Shown here piece after piece: positions 1 through 5,722 of a stretch of DNA of 5,937 nucleotides; positions within the stretch are counted from its first letter, which is position 1; each line of letters starts with the position of its first letter. Origin of the DNA: Anaerolineales bacterium (GTDB lineage Bacteria; Chloroflexota; Anaerolineae; Anaerolineales; UBA11858); NCBI GenBank assembly GCA_015485245.1, contig WFTY01000326.1, forward strand, positions 1 through 5,937, in the 5' to 3' direction. The position numbers and the translations under genes are program-made. The notes under the pieces were generated by a model. That model saw only the letters and a list, made by a program, of their open reading frames with translations. It did no database searches and was not told the origin of the DNA.

Positions 1-782
1 CCTCAATGGCGATCGGCATGGATTTGCTCAAGAACGGCGATGCCGACGCCTTCGTCACCGCGGGAAACACCGGCGGGGCGCTGACCACCGCATATTTCCG
101 CCTCGGCGTGATCGAGGGAGTCGAACGCCCCGCGTTGAGCGCGCTGATTCCCGTGCGCGACGGATTCTGCGCAGTGCTCGACATCGGCGCCAATCCCGAT
201 TGCAAACCGGAACACCTGCTGCAATTCGCGGTGATGGGCAGCGTGTATGCGCAAAAGTCGCTGGGGATCAGCTCGCCTCGCGTCGGGCTGCTCTCCAACG
301 GAGAGGAGGCCGGGAAAGGCAACGAACTGGTACGAGAAACCTATCCCCTGCTGGCAGGGAGCGCGCTCAACTTCCAGGGCAACGTCGAGGGCAAAGAACT
401 CTTCGGCGGCGAGGTCGACGTGGCTGTAACCGACGGCTTCACCGGAAACGTGCTGATTAAATCCAGCGAGGCGGTTGCCAAGCTGCTGGTCGACCTGCTC
501 AAAGAAGGCCTGATGAGCAGCGTGCTCACCAAGCTTGGCGCGCTGGCCGCCAAACCTGCCTTCGACGCGCTCAAACGCAAGCTCAACCCCGACGAAATCG
601 GCGCCGCGCCGCTGCTGGGGATCAACGGGCTGGTGTTCGTCGGCCACGGGCGCTCAAGCGCGCGGGCGATCTACTCAGCGATCAACACCGCCCGTCAGGC
701 GGTAGCCGCCAACCTGTTGAGCGCCATCGGGGACGCCATCCAGGATCAACTCGCCCGGCAGACGCCACAAAGCAACGCATGA
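1..782 (+). CDS. plsX: Phosphate acyltransferase PlsX, 5'-truncated by the window edge
   Basis: PlsX converts acyl-ACP and inorganic phosphate to acyl-phosphate, the acyl donor for PlsY in phospholipid synthesis. It is a peripheral, membrane-associated enzyme. The frame is open from base 3 with no stop, so the ATG at 6 is internal. About 260 residues are visible. The family is usually 330-355 residues long, so about 80-90 N-terminal residues lie outside the window. Recognisable family blocks in order are DAFVTAGNTGGAL, GVERPALSALIP, VLDIGANPDCKPEHLLQFA, MGSVYA, RVGLLSNGEEAGKGNELVRE, FQGNVEGKELFGGEVDV, VTDGFTGNVLIK and, near the end, GLVFVGHGRSSARA. These match PlsX closely, and no conserved block looks damaged. 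The stop codon overlaps the fabF start (ATGA), which implies co-transcription and translational coupling. Promoter and true start are not visible. Confidence 0.96.
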   Translation, partial: SMAIGMDLLKNGDADAFVTAGNTGGALTTAYFRLGVIEGVERPALSALIPVRDGFCAVLDIGANPDCKPEHLLQFAVMGSVYAQKSLGISSPRVGLLSNGEEAGKGNELVRETYPLLAGSALNFQGNVEGKELFGGEVDVAVTDGFTGNVLIKSSEAVAKLLVDLLKEGLMSSVLTKLGALAAKPAFDALKRKLNPDEIGAAPLLGINGLVFVGHGRSSARAIYSAINTARQAVAANLLSAIGDAIQDQLARQTPQSNA

Positions 783-2023
783 GCCCGCGGGTAGTCATCA
801 CCGGCATGGGGGCGATCACGCCATTAGGAAACTCCGTCGAAACGTTCTGGCAAGGGTTGCTCGCCGGGCGATCCGGCGTGCGGCGCATCACCCGCTTCGA
901 CGCCAGCAAGCTCCCCTGCCAGGTGGCTGGTGAAATTCGCGCCTTTCAACCGCACGACTTCATGGACGCCAAGCTGGCGCGGCGCATCCCACGTTCAGCG
1001 CAAATCGGCCTGGCCGCGGCGGTGCAGGCCATGGAGCAGGCCGGCCTTGGAGAACAAGCCCCGGTGCCAGAGAGAGCCGGCGTGGTGTTCGGCACCGCCA
1101 TTGGTGGACTTGACCACTTCGTAGATGGCATCGACGTGCTCCGACAACGTGGGTTAGAAAAAGTCAACCCCTTCGTGTTGCCAGGAGGGATACCCAACCT
1201 CACCGCCCACTTAATCGCCTTGCGCTTTCAATGTCTGGGGCCTAACGCCACCCTCGCCACAGCGTGCGCTACCGGCACGCAAACCATCGGCGAGGGCAGC
1301 GAGCTGATCCGCCACGGCCGCGCCGATGTCATCATCGCCGGCGGCACCGAGGCGCTGTTGCGCGACTTTTCTCTCGCCGGATTCATCGCCATGCGCGCCC
1401 TGCCGGTCAGCTTCAACCACCAGCCCGAAGCAGCCTCCCGCCCTTTTGACGCTCTGCGCGAGGGGTTCGTCTTCTCCGAGGGAGCTGGGGCCGTCGTGCT
1501 GGAGAGCCTGGAACACGCGCAACAACGAGGCGCCACCATCCTGGCCGAGGTCGCCGGCTATGCCTCATCCGCCGATGGCTACCACGTCGCCGCACCCCAC
1601 CCCAACGGCGACGGCGCCGTCCGCACGATCAACTGGGTGCTGCAAGACGCAGGCATCCAGCCCGACGATGTGGACTACATCAACGCCCACGGCAGCTCCA
1701 CCCCGCTGAACGACGCCATCGAAACCCAGGCGATCAAAACGGTCTTTGGCGCCCAAGCTTATCACATCCCAGTTAACTCCACCAAATCCATGGTCGGCCA
1801 CGCTATGGGCGCGTCAGGGGCGCTGGAGGCCATCGTCTGCGTGCGCTCGATCCAGGACAACCGCATCCACCCAACGATCAACCTGCAAAACCCTGATCCA
1901 GCCTGCGACCTGGATTATGTGCCCAACCAGGCGCGCCAACACGTGGTCAACATCGCGCTATCCAATTCCTTTGGGCTGGGCGGCCAAAACGCCTGCCTGG
2001 TCATCAAACGCTATCAGGAGTAA
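779..2023 (+). CDS. fabF: Beta-ketoacyl-ACP synthase II (KAS II, FabF)
   Basis: FabF is a cytosolic condensing enzyme. It joins acyl-ACP to malonyl-ACP with loss of CO2, lengthening fatty acids. The 414-residue product is the usual family length and has the full thiolase fold. The N-terminal block is VVITGMGAITPLGN. The catalytic triad is Cys163 (in TACATG), His304 (in NAHGSSTPLND) and His341 (in STKSMVGHAMGASGA), with the conserved Lys336 nearby. This Cys-His-His pattern separates it from FabH, which uses Cys-His-Asn. The C-terminal glycine loop reads NSFGLGGQN. Residue 400 is therefore Leu, where E. coli FabF has the gating Phe400. The start is the ATG of an ATGA overlap with plsX. No clear Shine-Dalgarno sequence precedes it, so initiation is probably coupled to plsX termination. 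FabB is a less likely alternative because the sequence follows FabF spacing throughout. Confidence 0.97.
   Translation: MSPRVVITGMGAITPLGNSVETFWQGLLAGRSGVRRITRFDASKLPCQVAGEIRAFQPHDFMDAKLARRIPRSAQIGLAAAVQAMEQAGLGEQAPVPERAGVVFGTAIGGLDHFVDGIDVLRQRGLEKVNPFVLPGGIPNLTAHLIALRFQCLGPNATLATACATGTQTIGEGSELIRHGRADVIIAGGTEALLRDFSLAGFIAMRALPVSFNHQPEAASRPFDALREGFVFSEGAGAVVLESLEHAQQRGATILAEVAGYASSADGYHVAAPHPNGDGAVRTINWVLQDAGIQPDDVDYINAHGSSTPLNDAIETQAIKTVFGAQAYHIPVNSTKSMVGHAMGASGALEAIVCVRSIQDNRIHPTINLQNPDPACDLDYVPNQARQHVVNIALSNSFGLGGQNACLVIKRYQE
2016..2020 (+). promoter_or_regulatory. Ribosome binding site inside the fabF 3' end
   Basis: AGGAG lies in the last codons of fabF, 12 nt before the ATG at 2033. 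The spacing is a little long, but there is no other in-frame ATG nearby. The site ties translation of the downstream membrane protein to the fabF message. Confidence 0.6.
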
Positions 2024-2032
2024 AACCCACAT

Positions 2033-2725
2033 ATGAATATCGTTCGCAACGAAAAACTGATCAACCGCAACGCCAAAATCGGGCGTTGGGTGAGCTTTAT
2101 CAGTCTGATTATCCTGGCCGGGGGGATGTACATCTCCTTCCGCCAGCCAGAAAACGTCGGCCTGTCGCTCTCCGCCCTGTTGCTTGGCTTCGTGCTCTCG
2201 CAAATGGGCATTTACTACACCAATCGCTGGGGGCGCTCCCCGCGCCCCGATCAGGAGCTGGACGCGGCGCTCAAAGGGTTTGGCAAGCGCTATACGCTAT
2301 ACCACTACACCTCGCCAGTCGCTCACCTGCTCGTCGGGCCGGTGGGCATCTGGGTGCTGATCCCCAAACCGCAGCGCGGACGGATCACGTACGAAAAGAA
2401 CCGCTGGCGCAAGCGCGGCGGCGGCATCCTCAGCACCTATCTGGCCCTCTTCGCCCAGGAAGGGCTGGGACGGCCGACCCTCGAGATCAGCTCGGAGATC
2501 AACGCGCTGGCAAAATTCTTACGCAAAAAACTCCCCGATCAGGAACTCCCCCCCATCCAGGCTGCGCTGGTCTTCACGCACCCCCAGGTGGAAATCAACG
2601 CCGAAAACGCCCCTGCCCCCACGCTCTCAGCCAAAAAGCTCAAAGAATTCTTGCGCAAAGTCGCTAAAGAAACGCCGCTCCCGGAGACAGAGATCGACAA
2701 GATCAACCAAGCGCTGCAATCCTGA
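2033..2725 (+). CDS. Unnamed membrane protein with a degenerate NERD-like domain
   Basis: The function is not known. The 230-residue product has a short basic N-terminus, then two hydrophobic segments at about residues 18-36 and 43-62, and a soluble basic remainder. No signal peptidase site is evident, so it is probably anchored in the inner membrane with the C-terminal part in the cytoplasm (inference from the positive charges). Residues about 74-185 resemble the NERD (nuclease-related) fold. DQELDAAL recalls the NERD N-terminal Glu helix. TSPVAHLLVGPVGIWVLIPK lines up with the family's core pattern of I-D-H, hydrophobics, G-P-x-G, then E-x-K. IQAALVFTHPQVEI recalls a later NERD strand. The catalytic Asp position appears to be Ala97, and the Glu of E-x-K appears to be Pro111 or a neighbour, so nuclease activity looks unlikely. 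The last 30 residues are charged and helical. The gene starts 9 nt after the fabF stop and is followed by a hairpin, so it is probably the last gene of the plsX-fabF operon. It could instead be an unrelated membrane-protein family. Confidence 0.8.
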   Translation: MNIVRNEKLINRNAKIGRWVSFISLIILAGGMYISFRQPENVGLSLSALLLGFVLSQMGIYYTNRWGRSPRPDQELDAALKGFGKRYTLYHYTSPVAHLLVGPVGIWVLIPKPQRGRITYEKNRWRKRGGGILSTYLALFAQEGLGRPTLEISSEINALAKFLRKKLPDQELPPIQAALVFTHPQVEINAENAPAPTLSAKKLKEFLRKVAKETPLPETEIDKINQALQS

Positions 2726-2738
2726 GGCGACGTTAAAC

Positions 2739-2776
2739 CAGCACCGGCTGCCCACGATCCTGGCAGCCGGTTGCTG
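2739..2776 (+). terminator. Long GC-rich hairpin between convergent genes, possible bidirectional terminator
   Basis: A perfect 10-bp inverted repeat pairs 2743-2752 (ACCGGCTGCC) with 2762-2771 (GGCAGCCGGT) across a 9-nt loop. With one bulged T at 2772, the stem gains four more pairs (CAGC 2739-2742 with GCTG 2773-2776). It lies 13 nt after the plus-strand stop and about 30 nt beyond the minus-strand stop. Only TTT follows on the plus strand, and GGTTTAA follows on the minus strand, so both U-tracts are weak. Position and stem strength support termination of both operons. Efficiency cannot be judged from sequence. Confidence 0.65.
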
Positions 2777-2780
2777 TTTG

Positions 2781-2794
2781 ACCTGAATTCAGGT
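2781..2794. repeat. Perfect 14-bp palindrome in the convergent gap
   Basis: ACCTGAATTCAGGT is identical to its own reverse complement. As RNA it could form only a 5-bp stem with an AATT loop. A perfect palindrome of this length could be a binding site for a dimeric protein, or simply chance. It sits between two gene ends, away from any visible promoter. Confidence 0.5.
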
Positions 2795-2805
2795 TATTAC
2801 GAAGA

Positions 2806-3864
2806 TTAGCCTCCCAAAAATTCTTCGAGGGCTTTCTTGCTGATGCGGTAAGCCTTGCCCAGTTTGCGAGCTTTCAGGTCGCCGGCTTCGATGGCGGCGA
2901 TCACATCCTCTTCCGAAACCTTGAGGAAGCCCGCTGCTTCGGAGGGGGTCATCACGTCTGGCAGGCTGCTCCCGCCCGCGGCAGCAGCGCCGCCGCCAGC
3001 CGATTGCTGCGATTGAGCGCCGGTCATCCCCCGAAGGGACTGCTGCAACACATTCCCCACCCCCATACCCGCGCCGATACCCGCGGTCAGACCTGCACCG
3101 CCGCTGGGGTTCTGCGCGGCGTCACGCATGGCGTCAGCCGCCTGCAACTGGGTGTAAGTCGCCATATCGAGCATCCCCATATTGCGCAACTCCTCGGCCG
3201 ACTTGTCAGAAGGCTTAAGGTTGGCGATCAGGAAAGACTTCAGCGTCAACCCCAGCGAGGCGAAGTGGTCCTGCCCTTTGGCACGCACCGCCGCGCTCAA
3301 CTCGTTGACCATGCCGATCAGATCCACCACGCTGTTCTTGGCGGCCGTCTCACCCAGCAAATCGGTGAGGTCTGAAAGCAACACCGCCCGCAAGCGATCC
3401 TCAATATCATTGGTGCGGTAAACACCAAACGCGCCAACCACCTGGGTGACAAACTGCTGTGGGTCTGAGACCTGGTAGCTGTAGGTGCCAAATCCTTGCA
3501 ACAGCGCCACGCCCAGCCCCATACCAGGGTTGCGCACGATAATCGGCTGGGGCGTTCCCCACTTGCGATCAACAAACTCCCGCATGGAGACAAAGTACAC
3601 CTCGGCAGGGAACGGGGAACGCTCGTTGAACGCCTTGCCGATCAGGTCGATCAGTCGGGGGATATTTGCGGTAGCAATGGTGTGCCGGCCAGGGCCAAAC
3701 ACATCCAGCGCCTGCCCGTCGCGGAAAAACACCGCCGCCTGAGATTCGCGCACAATCACCTGCGTGCCAATGCGGAAATCACCCGGTCCGCTATCCGGGA
3801 AGCGCTTGACGAGCACATCGCGCATCTCGTCAGGATATTCAACTACATCAAAAATTCGGGCCAT
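2806..3864 (-). CDS. SPFH-domain (YdjI/virion-core-like) protein with C-terminal excisionase-type helix-turn-helix
   Basis: The product has 352 residues. Residues about 1-215 match the YdjI-like SPFH group, often annotated 'virion core protein'. Signature stretches are VIVRESQAAVFFRDGQ (37-51), DVFGPGRHTIATANIP (54-69), FPAEVYFVSMREFVDRKWGT (85-104) and GFGTYSYQVSDPQQF (124-138). A helical segment (about 145-250) leads to a Gly/Ala/Met/Gln-rich linker (about 252-300). The end (about 304-350) has the MerR/excisionase HTH_17 pattern: MTPSEAAGFLKVSEEDVIAAIEAG, then KLGKAYRISKKALEEFL. Many relatives end instead in a zinc ribbon or similar module, as recalled from the family. SPFH proteins oligomerise on membranes, and the YdjI type works with PspA-like envelope-stress systems in Bacillus. 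No membrane segment is seen here. The ATG at 3864 is preferred over the GTG three bases earlier because GGAGG lies 7 nt upstream. The gene follows the helical-protein gene by 66 nt on the same strand, so the two are probably co-transcribed. Whether the HTH binds DNA or a partner protein is unknown. Confidence 0.9.
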   Translation of the reverse strand: MARIFDVVEYPDEMRDVLVKRFPDSGPGDFRIGTQVIVRESQAAVFFRDGQALDVFGPGRHTIATANIPRLIDLIGKAFNERSPFPAEVYFVSMREFVDRKWGTPQPIIVRNPGMGLGVALLQGFGTYSYQVSDPQQFVTQVVGAFGVYRTNDIEDRLRAVLLSDLTDLLGETAAKNSVVDLIGMVNELSAAVRAKGQDHFASLGLTLKSFLIANLKPSDKSAEELRNMGMLDMATYTQLQAADAMRDAAQNPSGGAGLTAGIGAGMGVGNVLQQSLRGMTGAQSQQSAGGGAAAAGGSSLPDVMTPSEAAGFLKVSEEDVIAAIEAGDLKARKLGKAYRISKKALEEFLGG

Positions 3865-3871
3865 CACTGAA

Positions 3872-3876
3872 CCTCC
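3872..3876 (-). promoter_or_regulatory. Ribosome binding site that decides the SPFH start
   Basis: On the minus strand the sequence is GGAGGTTCAGTGATG. GGAGG is 4 nt from the GTG and 7 nt from the ATG. The 7-nt spacing favours ATG initiation. Confidence 0.75.
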
Positions 3877-3930
3877 AGATTATCCAAACCAATTGCTGCT
3901 CCACGAACCGCCGTAATGAACACAGGGAAC

Positions 3931-4449
3931 TTAAGCGCCCTGGCTCATCACCTCGTCGCGACGGCCGAACACCGTCAGGCACTCCTGCGTCTGCCCCACA
4001 AGATGGCGAATCGCCGCCTGGAGGCCATCGCTGCCCATCGAGGCTTCGACATTATCAATTGCCCGCCCCACCTGATCCACCAAGTCGAGCATGGCGGCGT
4101 CATACGCGTAGACCTGCGCCAGTTCCTCTTCATTGATTTTAACCGCGTCAAAGAAACCGGAATAGCCATAAGATGCACGGCGCACCTTGTCGATAAAGGT
4201 GCGCACCTTGAGAGCAGCTTTCTCCAGATCATCCACGTACATCAATTCTCCCTGGTCGACGAAATCGACCTGCAACGCAGAGATGCGGCGATACAGCTCT
4301 TCAAAGCGATTGGCAATCGTCTCGCGCAGCAGCTTATCCGCAGCGCGGCGGTTCTGCCGCTCAATGTACCCGCTAAACCCGGGTATCTTACTGGCGATCT
4401 TTTTGAAGACATCCTGGTCGCCAGTTACCTGTTCAAACAAATCAGTCAT
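3931..4449 (-). CDS. Conserved-looking helical protein of unknown function, first gene of the SPFH operon
   Basis: I do not recognise a named family. The 172-residue product has no signal peptide or membrane segment and is rich in charged residues, with long predicted helices that could form a coiled-coil bundle. Noticeable blocks are IPGFSGYIERQNRRAADKLLRE (residues 22-43, an aromatic/Gly loop then a basic helix), FVDQGELMYVDDLEKAALKVRTFIDKVRRA (63-92), and the aromatic/Gly patch SYGYSGFF (93-100) followed by an acidic helix. The single Cys is at 157, so metal binding through cysteines is unlikely. The ATG at 4449 has GGAGG 5 nt upstream and lies about 30 nt after a near-consensus promoter, which supports this start. 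The SPFH gene follows 66 nt downstream on the same strand. The pairing suggests a partner or client of the SPFH protein, perhaps in an envelope or scaffold role, but this is inference from position alone. Confidence 0.85.
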   Translation of the reverse strand: MTDLFEQVTGDQDVFKKIASKIPGFSGYIERQNRRAADKLLRETIANRFEELYRRISALQVDFVDQGELMYVDDLEKAALKVRTFIDKVRRASYGYSGFFDAVKINEEELAQVYAYDAAMLDLVDQVGRAIDNVEASMGSDGLQAAIRHLVGQTQECLTVFGRRDEVMSQGA

Positions 4450-4454
4450 GCTTT

Positions 4455-4459
4455 CCTCC
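4455..4459 (-). promoter_or_regulatory. Ribosome binding site of the helical-protein gene
   Basis: The minus strand reads GGAGGAAAGCATG. GGAGG stands 5 nt before the ATG at 4449. Confidence 0.8.
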
Positions 4460-4484
4460 AGTCAACCTGCTATACGGTGAGGTC

Positions 4485-4513
4485 ATTATAGCGGTAACGC
4501 ATCTAAAACGCAA
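4485..4513 (-). promoter_or_regulatory. Sigma-70-type promoter of the helical protein-SPFH operon
   Basis: On the minus strand, a perfect -10 box TATAAT (4490-4485) lies 17 nt after TTGCGT (4513-4508), which matches the -35 consensus TTGACA in four of six positions. Transcription would start near 4478, giving a leader of about 28 nt with a good ribosome binding site. Box quality, ideal spacing and position together make this a well-supported promoter. Confidence 0.8.
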
Positions 4514-4602
4514 CATCGAATGACCTGCAGCAGTATACGCAGTGCGACCGAAAAGGTTGCAATGCGTGATGCATCGCGAATCCCCAGGCCACGGGCACAG
4601 GA

Positions 4603-4611
4603 TGCTATAAT
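4603..4611 (+). promoter_or_regulatory. Extended -10 promoter of the aldolase gene
   Basis: TGCTATAAT is a perfect extended -10 element (TG, one base, TATAAT). The hexamer at 4583-4588, where a -35 box would fall, is not consensus-like. That is normal for extended -10 promoters. The predicted transcript start is near 4618, about 150 nt before the aldolase ATG. Confidence 0.75.
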
Positions 4612-4617
4612 AAGAAC

Positions 4618-4707
4618 CTATCCGAGAATGCGCCGTCGGTTGAGTTTATCGCAACCCGGCGCTGGTTTCGAGAACCCCAACCAGCGCCTTTCTGAAGTTA
4701 CGGATAG
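4618..4707 (+). promoter_or_regulatory. Structured 5' leader of the aldolase mRNA, possible cis-regulatory RNA or attenuator
   Basis: Several perfect complementary segments nest here. P1 pairs 4618-4624 (CTATCCG) with 4701-4707 (CGGATAG), 7 bp, closing the element, and its 5' strand begins at the predicted transcript start. P2 pairs 4638-4642 (GGTTG) with 4652-4656 (CAACC). P3 pairs 4658-4667 (GGCGCTGGTT) with 4679-4688 (AACCAGCGCC), a perfect 10 bp with an 11-nt loop, followed by TTTCT. P1, P2 and P3 can coexist as a three-way junction. An alternative helix, 4630-4635 (GCGCCG) with 4657-4662 (CGGCGC), extends P2 but uses five bases of P3, so the two folds exclude each other. This resembles attenuator or riboswitch design. 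I could not match it to a known riboswitch class from memory. The U-run after P3 is short, so termination there is uncertain. Confidence 0.5.
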
Positions 4708-4759
4708 ACACCAAGCGCAGGCGCTGTTCGTCTGTTTATCTCGTTTGTGCAAGCAAAGA

Positions 4760-4765
4760 GGAGGT
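4760..4765 (+). promoter_or_regulatory. Ribosome binding site that decides the aldolase start
   Basis: GGAGGT lies 5 nt before the ATG at 4771. The in-frame ATG at 4747 would place this strong site inside the gene and add eight residues that do not look like aldolase, so 4771 is the start. Confidence 0.9.
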
Positions 4766-4770
4766 CTTTC

Positions 4771-5721
4771 ATGATTGTTACTACAAAAAAACTATTCGAA
4801 GCCGCCTATGGAAATTACGCCATCGGGGCCTACAACATCAACAACCTGGAGCAAACCATGGGGCTGTTCCAGGGAAACCTGGACTCCCAGGCCCCTTTCA
4901 TCATCCAGATCAGCAAAGGGGCGCGCAGCTACACCCACAAAACCATGCTGGAGGGGCTGATCCGCAGCGCGGAAGAGGTCTTCCCCGAGGCAATTTTTGC
5001 CGTTCACCTCGATCATGGCGACGAGCAAACCTGCTACGATTGCATCGAAAGCGGCTTCTACAGTTCGGTGATGATCGACGCCAGCCACGAGCCCTTTGAA
5101 GAGAATATCGCCATCACTCGCCGGGTTGTTGAGGCAGCCCATGCCCGCGGCCTGGTCGTTGAAGCCGAATTGGGCATGCTGGGCGGCGTTGAGGAGCACA
5201 TCTCCGTTGCTGAGGCCGACGCCAAGCTGACCAACCCCGATCAGGCGCTGGAATTTGTTGAGCGCACCGGTTGCGACTCCCTGGCCGTCGCCATCGGCAC
5301 CAGCCATGGGGCCTATAAGTTCAGCGGATCACAGGCCCTGCGCTTCGACGTGCTGGAGGAGATTCAAAAACGCCTCCCCGGATTTCCCCTGGTGATGCAC
5401 GGCAGCAGCTCCGTCCCACAGGAAGAGGTCGAACGCATCAACGCGGCGGGCGGCAAACTGCACGGCGCCAAGGGCGTCGATGCCAACCAATTCAAACGCG
5501 CCGCGCAGCTCGGGGTCACAAAAATCAACATCGACACGGACGGACGCCTGGTCTGGACGCGCGTCCACCGCGAATACTTCCTCGAGCACCCGGAAAACAT
5601 CGACCTCCGCAAACCGGGCAAAATCTTCATGGCCGAATATGCCCGTTTCATCGCCGCCAAAAACGAGAAACTGGGCAGCGCCGGTCAACTGGAGCACGTC
5701 CGCAAGCTGCTCAGCGACTGA
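4771..5721 (+). CDS. fba: Class II fructose-bisphosphate aldolase
   Basis: This zinc-dependent cytosolic enzyme reversibly splits fructose 1,6-bisphosphate to dihydroxyacetone phosphate and glyceraldehyde 3-phosphate in glycolysis and gluconeogenesis. The product has 316 residues and the expected TIM-barrel motifs in order. AIGAYNINN is at 17-25. HLDHGD (79-84) holds the catalytic Asp81 and zinc ligand His82. DASHEPFEENI is at 103-113. The EAELGMLGG block (131-139) is followed by Glu141/142. GTSHGAYKF has zinc ligand His179. MHGSSSVP has zinc ligand His210 and the phosphate-binding Gly-Ser loop. INIDTDGRL (252-260) is the substrate-binding strand. The length and the GSSSVPQEEVERINAAGG segment point to the shorter, type-B-like group rather than the E. 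coli FbaA type (359 residues). A tagatose-bisphosphate or related aldolase (GatY/KbaY-like) is less likely because the strand reads NIDTD rather than the NVATE of GatY. It is transcribed alone from an extended -10 promoter with a long structured leader, and an intrinsic terminator follows. No key residue is missing. Confidence 0.93.
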   Translation: MIVTTKKLFEAAYGNYAIGAYNINNLEQTMGLFQGNLDSQAPFIIQISKGARSYTHKTMLEGLIRSAEEVFPEAIFAVHLDHGDEQTCYDCIESGFYSSVMIDASHEPFEENIAITRRVVEAAHARGLVVEAELGMLGGVEEHISVAEADAKLTNPDQALEFVERTGCDSLAVAIGTSHGAYKFSGSQALRFDVLEEIQKRLPGFPLVMHGSSSVPQEEVERINAAGGKLHGAKGVDANQFKRAAQLGVTKINIDTDGRLVWTRVHREYFLEHPENIDLRKPGKIFMAEYARFIAAKNEKLGSAGQLEHVRKLLSD

Positions 5722-5722
5722 G

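Noticed and set aside
3..647. Long open frame on the minus strand opposite plsX (214 codons)
   Set aside because: It is antisense to a clear PlsX sequence, its product has no recognisable family, and such frames are common opposite GC-rich genes.
3879..3907. Possible internal promoter before the SPFH gene (GATAAT with TTCGTG upstream on the minus strand)
   Set aside because: The -35 match is poor, and the predicted start would fall on the ribosome binding site. Co-transcription from the 4485-4513 promoter explains the gene better.
3916..4491. Plus-strand open frame of 191 codons opposite the helical-protein gene
   Set aside because: The minus-strand gene has a consensus promoter, a good ribosome binding site and a plausible helical product. 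The plus-strand frame has no such signals and runs through that promoter.
4618..4707. Match of the aldolase leader to known riboswitch classes such as SAM, TPP, SAH, ZTP or c-di-GMP-I
   Set aside because: None of the conserved core sequences I recall for these classes is present. Only the helices, not a known ligand core, can be seen.
4747..4770. Earlier ATG for the aldolase at 4747
   Set aside because: The strong GGAGGT site lies between it and the ATG at 4771, and the extra eight residues do not resemble the aldolase N-terminus.
4520..4774. Plus-strand open frame of 84 codons upstream of the aldolase
   Set aside because: It begins before the mapped-looking promoter and crosses the leader hairpins. 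Its translation is low-complexity and unlike any family I know, so it is not supported as a gene.
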